Source of the DNA: Microbacterium sp. Se63.02b
Lineage (GTDB): Bacteria; Actinomycetota; Actinomycetes; Actinomycetales; Microbacteriaceae
Assembly (NCBI RefSeq): GCF_014171575.1
Contig: NZ_CP050453.1
Location: 3,224,001 to 3,288,000, forward strand
Direction of reading: 5' to 3'
Length of the DNA: 64,000 nt
The notes under the pieces were generated by a model that made no database searches, was not told the origin of the DNA, and saw nothing but the letters and a program-made list of their open reading frames with translations. Position numbers and translations under genes: made by a program. Below, piece after piece: positions 54,312-63,063 of this stretch; within the stretch, counting starts at the first letter, position 1; every line of letters begins with the position of its first letter.

Positions 54312-55090
54312 ATGGACCTCTTTGCCTTTCTCCCACTCGCCGCCCTCCTCGATGCCGCCTATGGTGCGCTGACCGGACTCTCCGACCTCCTCACCCCCGT
54401 CGCCGGGGCATCGGCCGCGGCACTCGCCGTCGTGCTCGTCACCCTGATTGTGCGGGCACTGCTCATCCCTGTCGGCATCTCCCAGGCCAAGGCCGAGCAG
54501 ACCAGAGCGCGCCTCGCCCCGAGGCTGCGTGAGCTGCAGCGCCGCCACAAGAAGAACCCCGAGCGTCTGCAGAAGGAGATGATGGCGCTGTACCGCGCCG
54601 AGAACACCTCTCCCTTCGCCGGCATGCTGCCGGTGCTGGCGCAGGCCCCCGTCGTCGGCATCCTCTACACGCTGTTCCTCCGCCCCGAGATCGCCGGGCA
54701 CCCGAACGAGCTCCTCGCTCACGACCTGTTCGGCGCCCCGCTCGGCACGAGCCTGGTGTCGGCGCTCTTCGGCGGGACGGCGACGCCCGCGACGTTCCTC
54801 GTGTACGGAGTGCTGCTCGCCGTGATGATCGCGGTCGCCGAGGTCACGCGCCGGGTGTTCCGGCCCACGCCGGTCGAAGGCGACGACTCACCCCTGAACT
54901 CCCCACCATGCTGCGCGTGGTCTCGGCGATGCACTACCTGACGGCCGTGTTCGCCGCGTTCGTCCCGCTCGCTGCGGCGCTCTACCTCACGGTCACGGTG
55001 GTGTGGACGCTCGTGCAACGCGTCATCCTGCGCCGCCGGCATCCGCTGCCGACGCCTGCGGTCAGTCGGGCAGCGGTATCGGCGCGGTGA
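54312..55090 (+). CDS. yidC: YidC/Oxa1-family membrane insertase paralogue (frame broken)
   Basis: About 259 residues with five membrane helices. The conserved inner Arg lies in LVTLIVRALLIPVGISQAKAEQ, and the cytoplasmic hairpin is RLAPRLRELQRRHKKNPERLQKEMMALYRAENTSPFAGMLP. A single-base gap near 54900 breaks the last helix; the restored end is VVWTLVQRVILRRRHPLPTP. There are no rnpA, jag or gidB neighbours, so this is probably a second YidC rather than the oriC-linked one. Its last 29 bp overlap the convergent EamA gene. Confidence 0.85.
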
Positions 55091-55977
55091 AGGGTCCGGA
55101 GGGGCCGCCGTCTCGGCGGTCCCTCCGGACACCGAGCGTGGTGCCGACGCTCGCGGCGATCACGAGGGCAACGGCGAGCATGCGCAGCGGCGTGGCGTCC
55201 TGCCCGAGGATCAGCCAGCCCGCCAGAGTGGCGAAGGCAGGTTCGAGGCTCAGCAGCACGCCGAACACCCGCTGGGGAAGACGTCGCAGCGCCGCGAGTT
55301 CGAAGCTGTACGGGATCACCGAGGAGAGCACAGCGGTGACCGCGGCGAGCAGGAGCAGCTGCGGGTCCATCGCGACCGTGGCAGCCGCCGGGACCCCGAC
55401 CGGGATCAGCAGCACGGCGGCGACCACGAGTCCCATGGCCAGACCGCTGTTCCCCGGGATCAGCGCCCCGACGCGTGCGCTCATCCGGATGTACATGACC
55501 CAGAACCCCGCGGCGATCAGGATGAACACGACGCCGAGGGGGTCGAGGGGTTCGGCCCCGATGAGACCGTCGACCCCCAGGACGACCATGCCCAGCAGGG
55601 CGACTCCCACCCATGCGGCGTCGGCGAGGCGGCGTGTGAGCACGGCGGCCAGCACGAGCGGTCCGAGGAACTCGATCGCCACCGCGGGGCCGAGCGGTAT
55701 GCGGTCGATCGCGGCGTAGAAGAAGCCGTTCATCGCGGCCAGCGAGACGCCGAACAGCACGGCGGCGAGCCACTGCGCGCGTCCACCTCCCGGGTCTCGG
55801 CCGCACGATGACGACCAGCAGGAGCGCCGCGATGGCGACCCGCAAGGAGGTCACGCCCCACGGCCCCAGCACGGGGAAGAGCTGTGCAGCGACCGCCGCA
55901 CCGAACGGGAGGGAGAGGCAGGATCCGATGACGAGTGCCACCCCGACGAGGGGGCCGGAGGCGGCGGGCTTGTGCAC
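55062..55977 (-). CDS. EamA/DMT-family transporter (frame broken)
   Basis: About 305 residues with ten predicted helices in two EamA repeats; the second begins near DPLGVVFILIAAGFWVMY. PVLGPWGVTSLRVAIAALLL in the first repeat and LEPAFATLAGWLILGQD in the second are characteristic of RhtA-like exporters. The N-terminus (55977 to about 55790) and the rest are in different frames, joined at WLAAVLFGVSLAAMNGFFY. It could export amino acids or other metabolites. Confidence 0.83.
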
Positions 55978-56041
55978 CAGACAAGCTTAGGTCGGCGCCC
56001 GGCGCCTCACCCGCCAGGGGTACCGCGTCGGCGGCCCCGCG

Positions 56042-56941
56042 TCAGAGGGCCTTCCCACCCGTGACCGCGATCACCGATCCCGAGGTGTAGGACGACTCCG
56101 TCGACGCGAGGTACACGTACGCCCCCGCGAGCTCTGCCGGCTGCCCCGCCCGACCGAGGGGCGTGTCGGCACCGAATGTCGCGAGTCGCTCCGCGTCCCA
56201 CCCGGTCGCCGGGATGAGCGGAGTCCAGATCGGGCCGGGAGCAACCGCGTTGACCCTGATCCCCCGGGGACCCGCCTCTTCGGCGAGCGCCTTCACGAAA
56301 GCCACCTGGGCGGCCTTGGTCATGGCGTAGTCGATGAGTCCCGGCGAGGGGTTGAAGGCCTGGACGGATGCCGTCACGATGATGCTGGCGCCCGGCTCGA
56401 GGTCGGGGTACGCCTCGCGGGCGGTGAACAGCAGCCCGGCAAGGTTCGTGTCGAACACGCGCCGCATCCGCTCCGTCGACAGGGTCTCGAATCCCTCGAT
56501 GTCGTGCTGGTAACCGGCGTTGAGCACGAGCACGTCGAGTCCGCCGAGGGCGCTGCGTGCATCGGAGACGACGCCGGTCGCGAAGGCCTCGTCGCGCAGG
56601 TCTCCCGCGAATCCCGCCCCGGTGCGCCCCGCCTCGCGGACGAGGGCGAGCGTGTCCTCCGCATCGTCCTGCTCCTCCGGCATGTGCGCGATCGCCACGT
56701 CGGCGCCCTCGCGTGCGAAGGCGATCGCCACCGCCCGACCGATACCGGAGTCGCCGCCGGTGATGAGCGCGCGACGGCCCTCGAGGCGTCCGTGGCCGGC
56801 GTAGGTGTTCTCACCGTGATCCGGCTCTGGCCTCGTCTGCTCGGTGAGTCCCGGCTGATCCTGCCGCTGGTCGGGGAAACCGTCCTCACGGTGCGCGTGC
56901 CGGGGATCCGTGGTCTCGGGGTCGGGGGTGGTGTCCGTCAT
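56042..56941 (-). CDS. SDR-family oxidoreductase, stress-associated type
   Basis: A 299-residue protein of the YghA/GsiB-like SDR group, which carry a hydrophilic N-terminal tail (MTDTTPDPETTDPRHAHRED). GGDSGIGRAVAIAF binds the cofactor, NAGYQ and YAMTKAAQVAFVKAL contain catalytic residues, and the end is SVIAVTGGKAL. This type is often induced by general stress. A GTCAACCCC element oriented toward this gene lies at 57018-57026 in a divergent promoter region with the PfkB gene. Confidence 0.9.
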   Translation of the reverse strand: MTDTTPDPETTDPRHAHREDGFPDQRQDQPGLTEQTRPEPDHGENTYAGHGRLEGRRALITGGDSGIGRAVAIAFAREGADVAIAHMPEEQDDAEDTLALVREAGRTGAGFAGDLRDEAFATGVVSDARSALGGLDVLVLNAGYQHDIEGFETLSTERMRRVFDTNLAGLLFTAREAYPDLEPGASIIVTASVQAFNPSPGLIDYAMTKAAQVAFVKALAEEAGPRGIRVNAVAPGPIWTPLIPATGWDAERLATFGADTPLGRAGQPAELAGAYVYLASTESSYTSGSVIAVTGGKAL

Positions 56942-57017
56942 GTCCGCTCCTCGTGTCGCTGGTGCCCGTCTCGATGGGTGCTCCCGAGCCTGTCTCGACC
57001 CCCGCTCTCCGCGGCAG

Positions 57018-57061
57018 GGGGTTGACAGCCCTGGGTGCCGCGACCGTCCGCGGTCAACCCC
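57018..57061. promoter_or_regulatory. Inverted GTCAACCCC pair between SDR and PfkB genes
   Basis: GGGGTTGAC at 57018-57026 and GTCAACCCC at 57053-57061 are a perfect 9-bp inverted pair, 26 bp apart. Toward the PfkB gene, GTCAAC is followed after exactly 27 nt by TACCGT at 57086-57091. Toward the SDR a CAGGCT follows after 28 nt. See the matching elements at 59669 and 60261. Confidence 0.6.
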
Positions 57062-57115
57062 TGCATGCGCCGCCACCGCGACCCGTACCGTGGGGAGGGA
57101 GGACAGGAGGATGAG

Positions 57116-58116
57116 ATGAGCGATGTCACGATCTTCGCGCCGTCACCGACACTGACCATCACGGTCGAGGACCACCCGCAGGGAGCTGAGATCCACGTGC
57201 ACGCGGGCGGCCAGGGCGTCTGGCAGGCACGGATGCTGCGCCGGCTCGGGGTCACGGTCACGATGTGCTGTGTGCTGACCGGCGAGGTGGGGCGCGTGCT
57301 GCGACACCTGCTGGAGGACGACGAGGGCATCGAGGTGGTCGCGGTCGAGCGCGACGGCCGCGGATCCGCGTACGTCCACGATCGCCGGGATGGGGGCCGG
57401 GTCCCGATCGCCGAGGAGGAGGGCGACCCCATCGGCCGTCATGCCCTCGACGACCTGTACGGCGCGGTGCTGCACAACGGCTCCGACTCCCGGGTGATCA
57501 TCCTCAGCGGACCGGCCGGCGAAGAGGCGCTCCCCGCCGACATCTACCGCCGTCTCGCGCTCGACCTGAGCGGGGAGGATCGCCTCGTCGTCGCCGACCT
57601 CGCCGGCGAGCGCCTGAGCGCCGTGCTGGACGGGCATGCCGACGTCATCAAGGTCAGCCATGAGGAACTCATCTCGGACGGCCTCGCCGCCGACTCCTCG
57701 ATCGAAGCGCTCGCCCAGGCCATGCGCGAGCTGCGCACCCGCGGCGCGCGCACCGTCATCGTGACCAGAGCGGGCGAATCCCTGCTCCTGCTCGATGATC
57801 AGGGCCTCGTCGAGGTCTCGCTTCCCCGTCTCGAGGAGAACGAGCATCGTGGCGCTGGGGACTCCCTGACCGCCGGCGTCGTGGCGGGCCTCGCCCGGGG
57901 GAGTCGGCCAGGCAGGCGATCTCGTTGGGCGCCGCCGCCGGGGCGGTGAACGTGACCCGCCATGGGCTCGGCACGGGCGACCCCGACGCCATCCTGCGGC
58001 TCAGGGAGGGCGTCGCCGTACGCGAACTCGACGATGCCGGCAGCCGCCCCACCAGCCGTGTGAGTCCGGACGCACTCGCCGCCCTGGCCGAACCCGCCGA
58101 AGAGGAGACCTCATGA
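57116..58116 (+). CDS. PfkB-family carbohydrate kinase (frame broken)
   Basis: About 333 residues, ribokinase/1-phosphofructokinase fold. The N-terminal MSDVTIFAPSPTLTITVE and GGQGVWQARMLRRLG resemble 1-phosphofructokinases; the ATP/anion-hole motif is EHRGAGDSLTAGVVAG. A break near 57905 follows GLARG; the restored end is QAISLGAAAGAVNVTRHGLG...EEETS, which overlaps the surE start by ATGA. GGAGGACAGGAGG precedes the ATG. Sugar specificity is unknown. Confidence 0.85.
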
Positions 58117-58886
58117 CCCGCGCGCTCATCACGAACGACGACGGCATCGACGCTCCCGGCCTTGCCGCACTCGCGCACGCGGCACGCAGCGCCGGCCTCG
58201 AGATCGTGATCGCCGCACCCGTGCGGCAGTCCAGCGGTGCCGGCGCCTCGATCATCGCCGCCGAGGAGGACGGCCGCGTCCGGGTCGACACGCGCACGCT
58301 CCCCGGTCTCGAGGAGGTCCCCGCCTACGCGGTGCACGGCGGTCCTGGGCTCATCGCACTGATCGCCGCGCGCGGGGCGTTCGGCGCCGCCGTCGACCTC
58401 GTGCTCTCCGGCGTGAATCACGGCGCGAACGTCGGTCGCGCCATCCTGCACTCGGGGACCGTCGGCGCGGCCCTCACCGGTGGACTCAACGGCGCCAGGG
58501 GCATGGCCGTGTCGCTCGACGTCGGAATGCACCCCGAGGAGTTCCACTGGGATGCGGCCGCCGCGGCCGCGATGCGACTGCTCCCCGGGCTCCAGTCGGC
58601 GCCCGAGCGCACCGTGATCAATGTCAACGCGCCGAACAGTGCCACCACACGCGGCTTCTCCGAGGCCTCGCTCGCCCCCTTCGGCATCGTGCAGACGACC
58701 ATGGCCGAAGCCGAGGAGCACTACATCCGACTGGCCGTCGAGGAGCTGCCGAACACCCCGGAAGAAGGCAGCGACGCGGCTCTCCTGGCTGACGGCTGGG
58801 TGACCGTGACGGGCATCGACGCGATCATGTCCCGTCCATTCGCCGTCGAAGGACTGTCGGACGTGGGGCGGATCGGCGCGGACTAG
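58113..58886 (+). CDS. surE: 5'/3'-nucleotidase SurE
   Basis: A 257-residue phosphatase. The metal-binding NDDG appears at once (ALITNDDGIDAPG), followed by QSSGAGASI and SGVNHGANVGRAILHSGTVGAA. SurE dephosphorylates nucleoside monophosphates and is associated with stationary-phase survival. It is coupled to the PfkB gene. The stop TAG shares a CTAG palindrome with the stop of the convergent small gene. Confidence 0.93.
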   Translation: MTRALITNDDGIDAPGLAALAHAARSAGLEIVIAAPVRQSSGAGASIIAAEEDGRVRVDTRTLPGLEEVPAYAVHGGPGLIALIAARGAFGAAVDLVLSGVNHGANVGRAILHSGTVGAALTGGLNGARGMAVSLDVGMHPEEFHWDAAAAAAMRLLPGLQSAPERTVINVNAPNSATTRGFSEASLAPFGIVQTTMAEAEEHYIRLAVEELPNTPEEGSDAALLADGWVTVTGIDAIMSRPFAVEGLSDVGRIGAD

Positions 58887-59230
58887 ACCGGTGGTGTGAC
58901 CGGGACCTCGCCGGAACCGGGTTCCTCTCCCGCCTCGGCCGGCTCGGGCACGAGGTAGAGGCCGCTCGGCGCGTTCGCGGTGAAGGCGAGCGCTTCGATC
59001 CACGCACGGTTGATCGAGGGCTGGCGGCTGCCGAAGTACTTGAAGACGAGGGAACTCCCCGGCTGGATCCACACGGTCGTGCGTCCGCCGCCGACGCTCG
59101 CGTCTTCGCGCCAGCTGAACGGGAACGGCTCGCCGCGCCGCAGCTTTGCGGTGATCACGAGCTGGAGGTGCGTCAGTGCGCGATCCTCGATCTCGGTCTT
59201 CACTCCGCCCTCGTAGATGAACTTGCCCAT
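58883..59230 (-). CDS. DUF7882-like small protein (paralogue 1)
   Basis: A 115-residue soluble protein. It begins MGKFIYEGGVKTEIEDRALTHLQLVITAKLRR and has FPFSWRED and VWIQPGSSLVFKYFG. This family is often mis-annotated as ATP-dependent DNA ligase-like and is frequent in Microbacteriaceae; no ligase motif is present here. It is divergent from a clear paralogue 80 bp away. Function unknown. Confidence 0.75.
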   Translation of the reverse strand: MGKFIYEGGVKTEIEDRALTHLQLVITAKLRRGEPFPFSWREDASVGGGRTTVWIQPGSSLVFKYFGSRQPSINRAWIEALAFTANAPSGLYLVPEPAEAGEEPGSGEVPVTPPV

Positions 59231-59310
59231 CTCGGAACACTCCTCCGTCGATCCACTGTTAACCCGACACGGCGCTGTCGGAATCGTCCTCCTCTGAGTA
59301 GCGTAGGCCC

Positions 59311-59667
59311 ATGGGCATGCTCTACTACCACAGCGCGGAGAACCCGATACAGATCGACGATCTGGCTCTGGCTCACCTCAAAGTGGTGATCGCGACCAAG
59401 CTACGGAGGAACGAGAGCTTCACTCTATCCTGGCGGCATCCGGAAGGACATCCGGTAGGGCGTTCGACGATCTGGCTGCATCCGTCGATCCCGCTGCGCT
59501 TCGTCTTCGACGAGCCGGAGCCGCCGGAGCTCCGCCCCGAATGGATCGCGGCGATGGCCAACTCGGCCAACTCCAGTGGCGGCATCACCCTGCTCACCGC
59601 CGACATGATCCCGCACGGCGCGACCGCCGGCGGGGAGACTGAGGAAGCGGACATCGCACCCGTGTGA
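59311..59667 (+). CDS. DUF7882-like small protein (paralogue 2)
   Basis: A 118-residue protein homologous to the divergent neighbour: shared positions include ALAHLKVVIATKLRRNESFTLSW, the W-x-HPS segment STIWLHPSIPLRFVF, and WIAAMANSANSSGG before a Glu/Ala-rich tail. ATG at 59311 or the next ATG two codons later are both possible. A TAGCGT at 59299 would suit a -10 for a nearly leaderless transcript, but spacing to ATG is short. Function unknown. Confidence 0.75.
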   Translation: MGMLYYHSAENPIQIDDLALAHLKVVIATKLRRNESFTLSWRHPEGHPVGRSTIWLHPSIPLRFVFDEPEPPELRPEWIAAMANSANSSGGITLLTADMIPHGATAGGETEEADIAPV

Positions 59668-59668
59668 A

Positions 59669-59707
59669 GTCAACCCCCTCGGCGGCGTCGCTTCGGAGGC
59701 CTAACGT
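59669..59707 (+). promoter_or_regulatory. GTCAAC-N27-TAACGT promoter of the FHA gene
   Basis: GTCAAC at 59669-59674 (followed by CCC) and TAACGT at 59702-59707 are separated by 27 nt. The hexamer lies 29 nt before the FHA-protein ATG. Spacing is identical to the elements at 57053 and 60261. Confidence 0.6.
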
Positions 59708-59736
59708 CGTAAGCCCGACGCCGAGGAGGGCATGCC

Positions 59737-60243
59737 ATGACCGAAGAACGACACATCGACGACCGCCCTGACGAGGGCTACACACCCACGACGACGCACG
59801 CCGAGTGGGGTGCGGGAAACCCTCGCCTGCGCATCACCAGAGACGACGAGCGCACCGAGTTCGCGATCGAGGCCGACACCGTGCGGATCGGGTCCGCCGA
59901 GGGGAACGAACTCCGCCTGGAGGGGACCGACCCCGTGCACGCGACCATCACGCACGACGAACGGGACGAGTACGTGGTGACTCTGCACGGCGAGGGCGAG
60001 ATGAACTCCAACCCCGGCGCCGACGCGACGCATGCCGGCGAGAGCACCGAGACGCTGCGCACCGGGTCGCGGTTCACCGCCGGCCCGTGGGAGTTCGTCT
60101 TCGCGCGCGACGAGTTCGCCGACCACGGGCGCCCTTACGGCGGACGACTCGGGGGCGAATACTCCGACCAGCCGCTGCAACCGCCGCGCCCGGACTATGC
60201 CGACGACGCCTCCGACGGAGCGGACTCGACCAAGGGTCCCTGA
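59737..60243 (+). CDS. FHA-like domain protein
   Basis: A 168-residue acidic protein. Residues about 28-125 read as a forkhead-associated-like beta sandwich (PRLRITRDDERTEFAIEADTVRIGSAEGNELRL, then VHATITHDERDEYVVTLHG), with the RIGS, N and H positions expected for phospho-threonine recognition. N- and C-termini are disordered and Asp/Pro rich. It may bind a phosphorylated partner. RBS GAGGAGGG precedes ATG 59737. Preceded by the shared GTCAAC element. Confidence 0.7.
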   Translation: MTEERHIDDRPDEGYTPTTTHAEWGAGNPRLRITRDDERTEFAIEADTVRIGSAEGNELRLEGTDPVHATITHDERDEYVVTLHGEGEMNSNPGADATHAGESTETLRTGSRFTAGPWEFVFARDEFADHGRPYGGRLGGEYSDQPLQPPRPDYADDASDGADSTKGP

Positions 60244-60260
60244 TCCTGCGCCGCCCGCTT

Positions 60261-60299
60261 GTCAATCCCCCCGGGCGCAGCGCCGAGACGTCATAGCCT
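60261..60299 (+). promoter_or_regulatory. GTCAAT-N27-TAGCCT promoter of the CBS gene
   Basis: GTCAAT at 60261-60266 (followed by CCCC) and TAGCCT at 60294-60299 are separated by exactly 27 nt and lie 35 bp before the CBS-protein ATG. Same architecture as the elements at 57053 and 59669. Confidence 0.6.
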
Positions 60300-60334
60300 C
60301 GGCGACACGGACAGACACACGACAGGGGAAGCCG

Positions 60335-60748
60335 ATGACCATCACCCGCGACATCATGACCACGAGCCCACGCTGCATCGGAGTGAACGATTCCCTGAGC
60401 ATCGCGGCATCGGTCATGGCCGACCTCGACGTCGGAGCGCTGCCGATCTGCGGCGAGGACAGCCGCCTCAAGGGCATGCTCACCGACCGTGACATCGTGG
60501 TGGGGGCCATCGCCCTCGGGATGGATCCGGAGACCACTCCGACCGCCGCACTCGCCAAGGGCACGCCCATCACCGTCGACGCGGACGACGACATCCACGT
60601 CGCACTGGATCGCATGCAGGAGCACCAGGTCCGTCGCCTCCCGGTGATCGCCGACCACCGGCTGGTGGGGATCGTGAGCCAGGCGGACATCGCCCGCTCG
60701 TTGTCTGCGGCCACGACCGGCCGGACCGTGGAGGGCATCTCGCGGTGA
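60335..60748 (+). CDS. Tandem CBS-domain protein
   Basis: A 137-residue protein made of two CBS domains (a Bateman module): MTITRDIMTTSPRCIGVNDSL..., LPICGEDSRLKGMLTDRDIVV and VDADDDIHVALDRMQEHQVRRLPVIADHRLVGIVSQADIAR. Such stand-alone modules bind adenine nucleotides and are commonly in dormancy or stress regulons. Its stop overlaps the CinA-like gene's GTG start. Confidence 0.9.
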   Translation: MTITRDIMTTSPRCIGVNDSLSIAASVMADLDVGALPICGEDSRLKGMLTDRDIVVGAIALGMDPETTPTAALAKGTPITVDADDDIHVALDRMQEHQVRRLPVIADHRLVGIVSQADIARSLSAATTGRTVEGISR

Positions 60749-61271
60749 GCACGACGGAAGACTCTCCCCTGGATCACCTGAGCGAACTCGCGCAGAAGCG
60801 CGGCCTCCGCGTGTGCGTCGCCGAATCGCTCACCTCCGGCCGACTGGCGAACACCGTGGGTGCGGGTGCCGACGCCTCGGAGTGGTTCGCCGGGGGATCG
60901 TCGCGTACTTCACCGATGTCAAGGAACGGGTGTTGGGGCTGACGCCGGGGACCGACCCCTGTTCGTCCGCCTGCGCCGAGCAGCTCGCGACCGGGGCGCT
61001 GCGTCTGTTCGACGGCGACATCGCGGTGTCGACGACCGGTGTCGGCGGTCCCGACCCCCAGGGAGGTCACGAGCCGGGGACGGTGTATCTCGGCTGGGCG
61101 ACCGCGGAGGGCGTCGGGCATCGTCGGCTGGCGCTCACGGGCGCACCGGACGACGTGCTGGACACGAGCGTCGAGGCCGCCGTCCGGCTGCTCGCGTTCC
61201 ACGCCGAGGCGCTGCGACCCGCGGGACCCCGCCGAGGCGGCTCGCACCCGGAGCAGACCGCCGCTCAGTGA
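60745..61271 (+). CDS. cinA: CinA-family nicotinamide-nucleotide amidohydrolase (frame broken)
   Basis: About 175 residues, the stand-alone PncC-type C-terminal domain of CinA that deamidates nicotinamide mononucleotide. LRVCVAESLTSGRLANTVGAG and STTGVGGPDPQGGHEPGTVYLG are conserved. A break near 60890 after SEWFAGG is followed by IVAYFTDVKERVLGLTPG in the next frame. It starts at GTG 60745, coupled to the CBS gene, and its end overlaps the convergent dehydrogenase by 7 bp. Confidence 0.88.
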
Positions 61272-62349
61272 CCGGGCACCAGCCCCACCCGCAGCGGTGC
61301 GCCGGGAGCCGCCGCTTCGACCAGAGCCGCATCGACGTCGAGCAGCGAGCGCACCGCACCGACGGCGTCGCCGAACGGGTAGGCGCGGCCGCGGCCGGCC
61401 AAGAACGCGACGGCCTCGGCCAGATCCGTCCCCGTGTAGTTGTGGATGCCGGCGACGGTGACCAGCCGTCGCACGATGCTCTCCGCGTCGAGCGGGACGG
61501 GTTCGGCGGGGAACACGCTGCCCACCAGCACGACAGTGCCGCCGACGGCCACGCCATCGAGCGCCTGACGCACCGCGTGTCCGGAGGCTTCGATCACGAC
61601 GTCGGGGTCGCGGTCGAGAGCCGTGGCCCCGAACAGCCCCGCGAACGCTCGGCGATCGACGTTCGGGTCGAGGACCTCGACCGTCGCACCCTGCTCGGCC
61701 GCGATCGCCGCGGCGGAGAGCCCGACCAGGCCGGCGCCGTGCACGCGGACCGCCGCGCCGTCGAGGTCGCGATCGCGTGCAGCCCTCGCCACCGCGGCCC
61801 ACGCCGTCGCGGTCGCACAGGACGCGGGGGCGAGCACGGAGGCCGGCAGCGCCTCGGGCACGCGGACGATCGCGGTTCCTTCCCGCAGCTGCACGTGGCT
61901 CGCGAACGCGCCAGTGAGGTCTCCGTGCGCTCCGACGCGGTCATGCCGTACTTGCCCAGCGTGCGGCACTTCTGCGGCATTCCCTGCGTGCAGCGGTCGC
62001 AGTGCGCACACGACACCGTCACCGACCACACCACCCGGTCGCCGATGCGCAGGGAGGTACCGTCGACCGTCGTCGCCCCCGCATCGCCCGTGGCGATCAC
62101 CCGGCCCACGCTCATGCCCGAGCACGAGGGGCGTCGGCGCATGGCGGCGACCCTGCACAGTGTGCACGTCGGAGCCGCAGATCGTCGACATCTCGACCGC
62201 CACCAGCACGTCGCCGTCGGCCAGTGCCACTCCGGGAACGGCGATCGTCTCGTGCGGGTGGCCCTCGCCGATCCAGACCATGGCGGTCGCCGCCGGGCGC
62301 AGAGCGACGTCGCGACGGTGACCGGGGGACGGATCAGCAGCGTTCCCAT
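61265..62349 (-). CDS. Zinc alcohol dehydrogenase, phosphonate-catabolism-associated type (three frame breaks)
   Basis: About 361 residues of the medium-chain dehydrogenase family. STICGSDVHTVQGRR and PLVLGHE hold the catalytic zinc ligands, VSCAHCDRCTQGMPQKC the structural four-Cys lobe, and VHGAGLVGLSAAAIA the NAD site. Breaks near 62300, 62125 and 61947 must be bridged. The combination with the next two genes resembles the proposed phosphonate-catabolism trio (HpnZ-type dehydrogenase). It is 7 bp downstream of the phosphonatase-like gene. Confidence 0.8.
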
Positions 62350-62356
62350 GCCGACC

Positions 62357-63063
62357 TCAGGAGGTCGCGACGAGCGGAAGCAGCTCGCGCTGGACGAGAG
62401 CCGGGGCGAGAGCGGTGACATCGCTCAACACGGCATCGGCTCCCGCCGCGCTCAGTGCGGGTCGATCGTGCGCGCCCGTGAGCACACCGGCGACGAATCC
62501 CGCACCGGCCCTGCGCCCGGACTCGATGTCGCTGACCGTGTCTCCTGCGATGGCCACGGCAGCGACAGACGAGGTCTGCGTGCGCAGCAGTGCCGTGAGC
62601 ACGAGGTCGGGTGCCGGACGCCCGCGCCCTGCGTCGACGGGTGACAGCGCGAGGTCGATGAGGCCCTCCCACCCGAGGCCCGTGATCAGGACGTCGCGGG
62701 TCACGGGGCGAACCCCGTCGTGAGCACGACGGTGAGTCCGGCATCCTTCAACCCCTGGATCGCGTCGGCCGCACCCGGGATCTCGGCGACACCCTGCTCG
62801 GCGACGATCTCGGCGTAGGCGTCCTCGAACGCGGCGGTCGCACGGGCCGCCGCCGCGCGGTCACCGGCTGCGAGATACGTGAACACGTCGATCTTGGACT
62901 GCCCCATGGTCTCGCGGACGTACTCGAGGGCTTCGCCCCACGGCATCCGGTCAGCGACGCCGGTGCGCTCGGCCGCCCGCTGGAACGCCTGTTCCACGAC
63001 GCCGTCGTCGCGCACGGTCGTCCCTGCCATGTCGAGGACGACGAGTTCGAGGGGAGTGATCAT
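62357..63063 (-). CDS. Phosphonatase-like HAD hydrolase (frame broken)
   Basis: About 235 residues. The nucleophile motif LVVLDMAGTTV, cap-domain ALEYVRETMGQSKIDVF and the closing AIAGDTVSDIESGRRAGAG are those of PhnX-like hydrolases, which cleave C-P bonds of phosphonoacetaldehyde-type substrates; here a typical Schiff-base Lys cannot be assigned with certainty. One missing G near 62703 joins LTTGFAP to VTRDVLI. Start ATG at 63063 overlaps the oxidoreductase stop. Confidence 0.83.
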
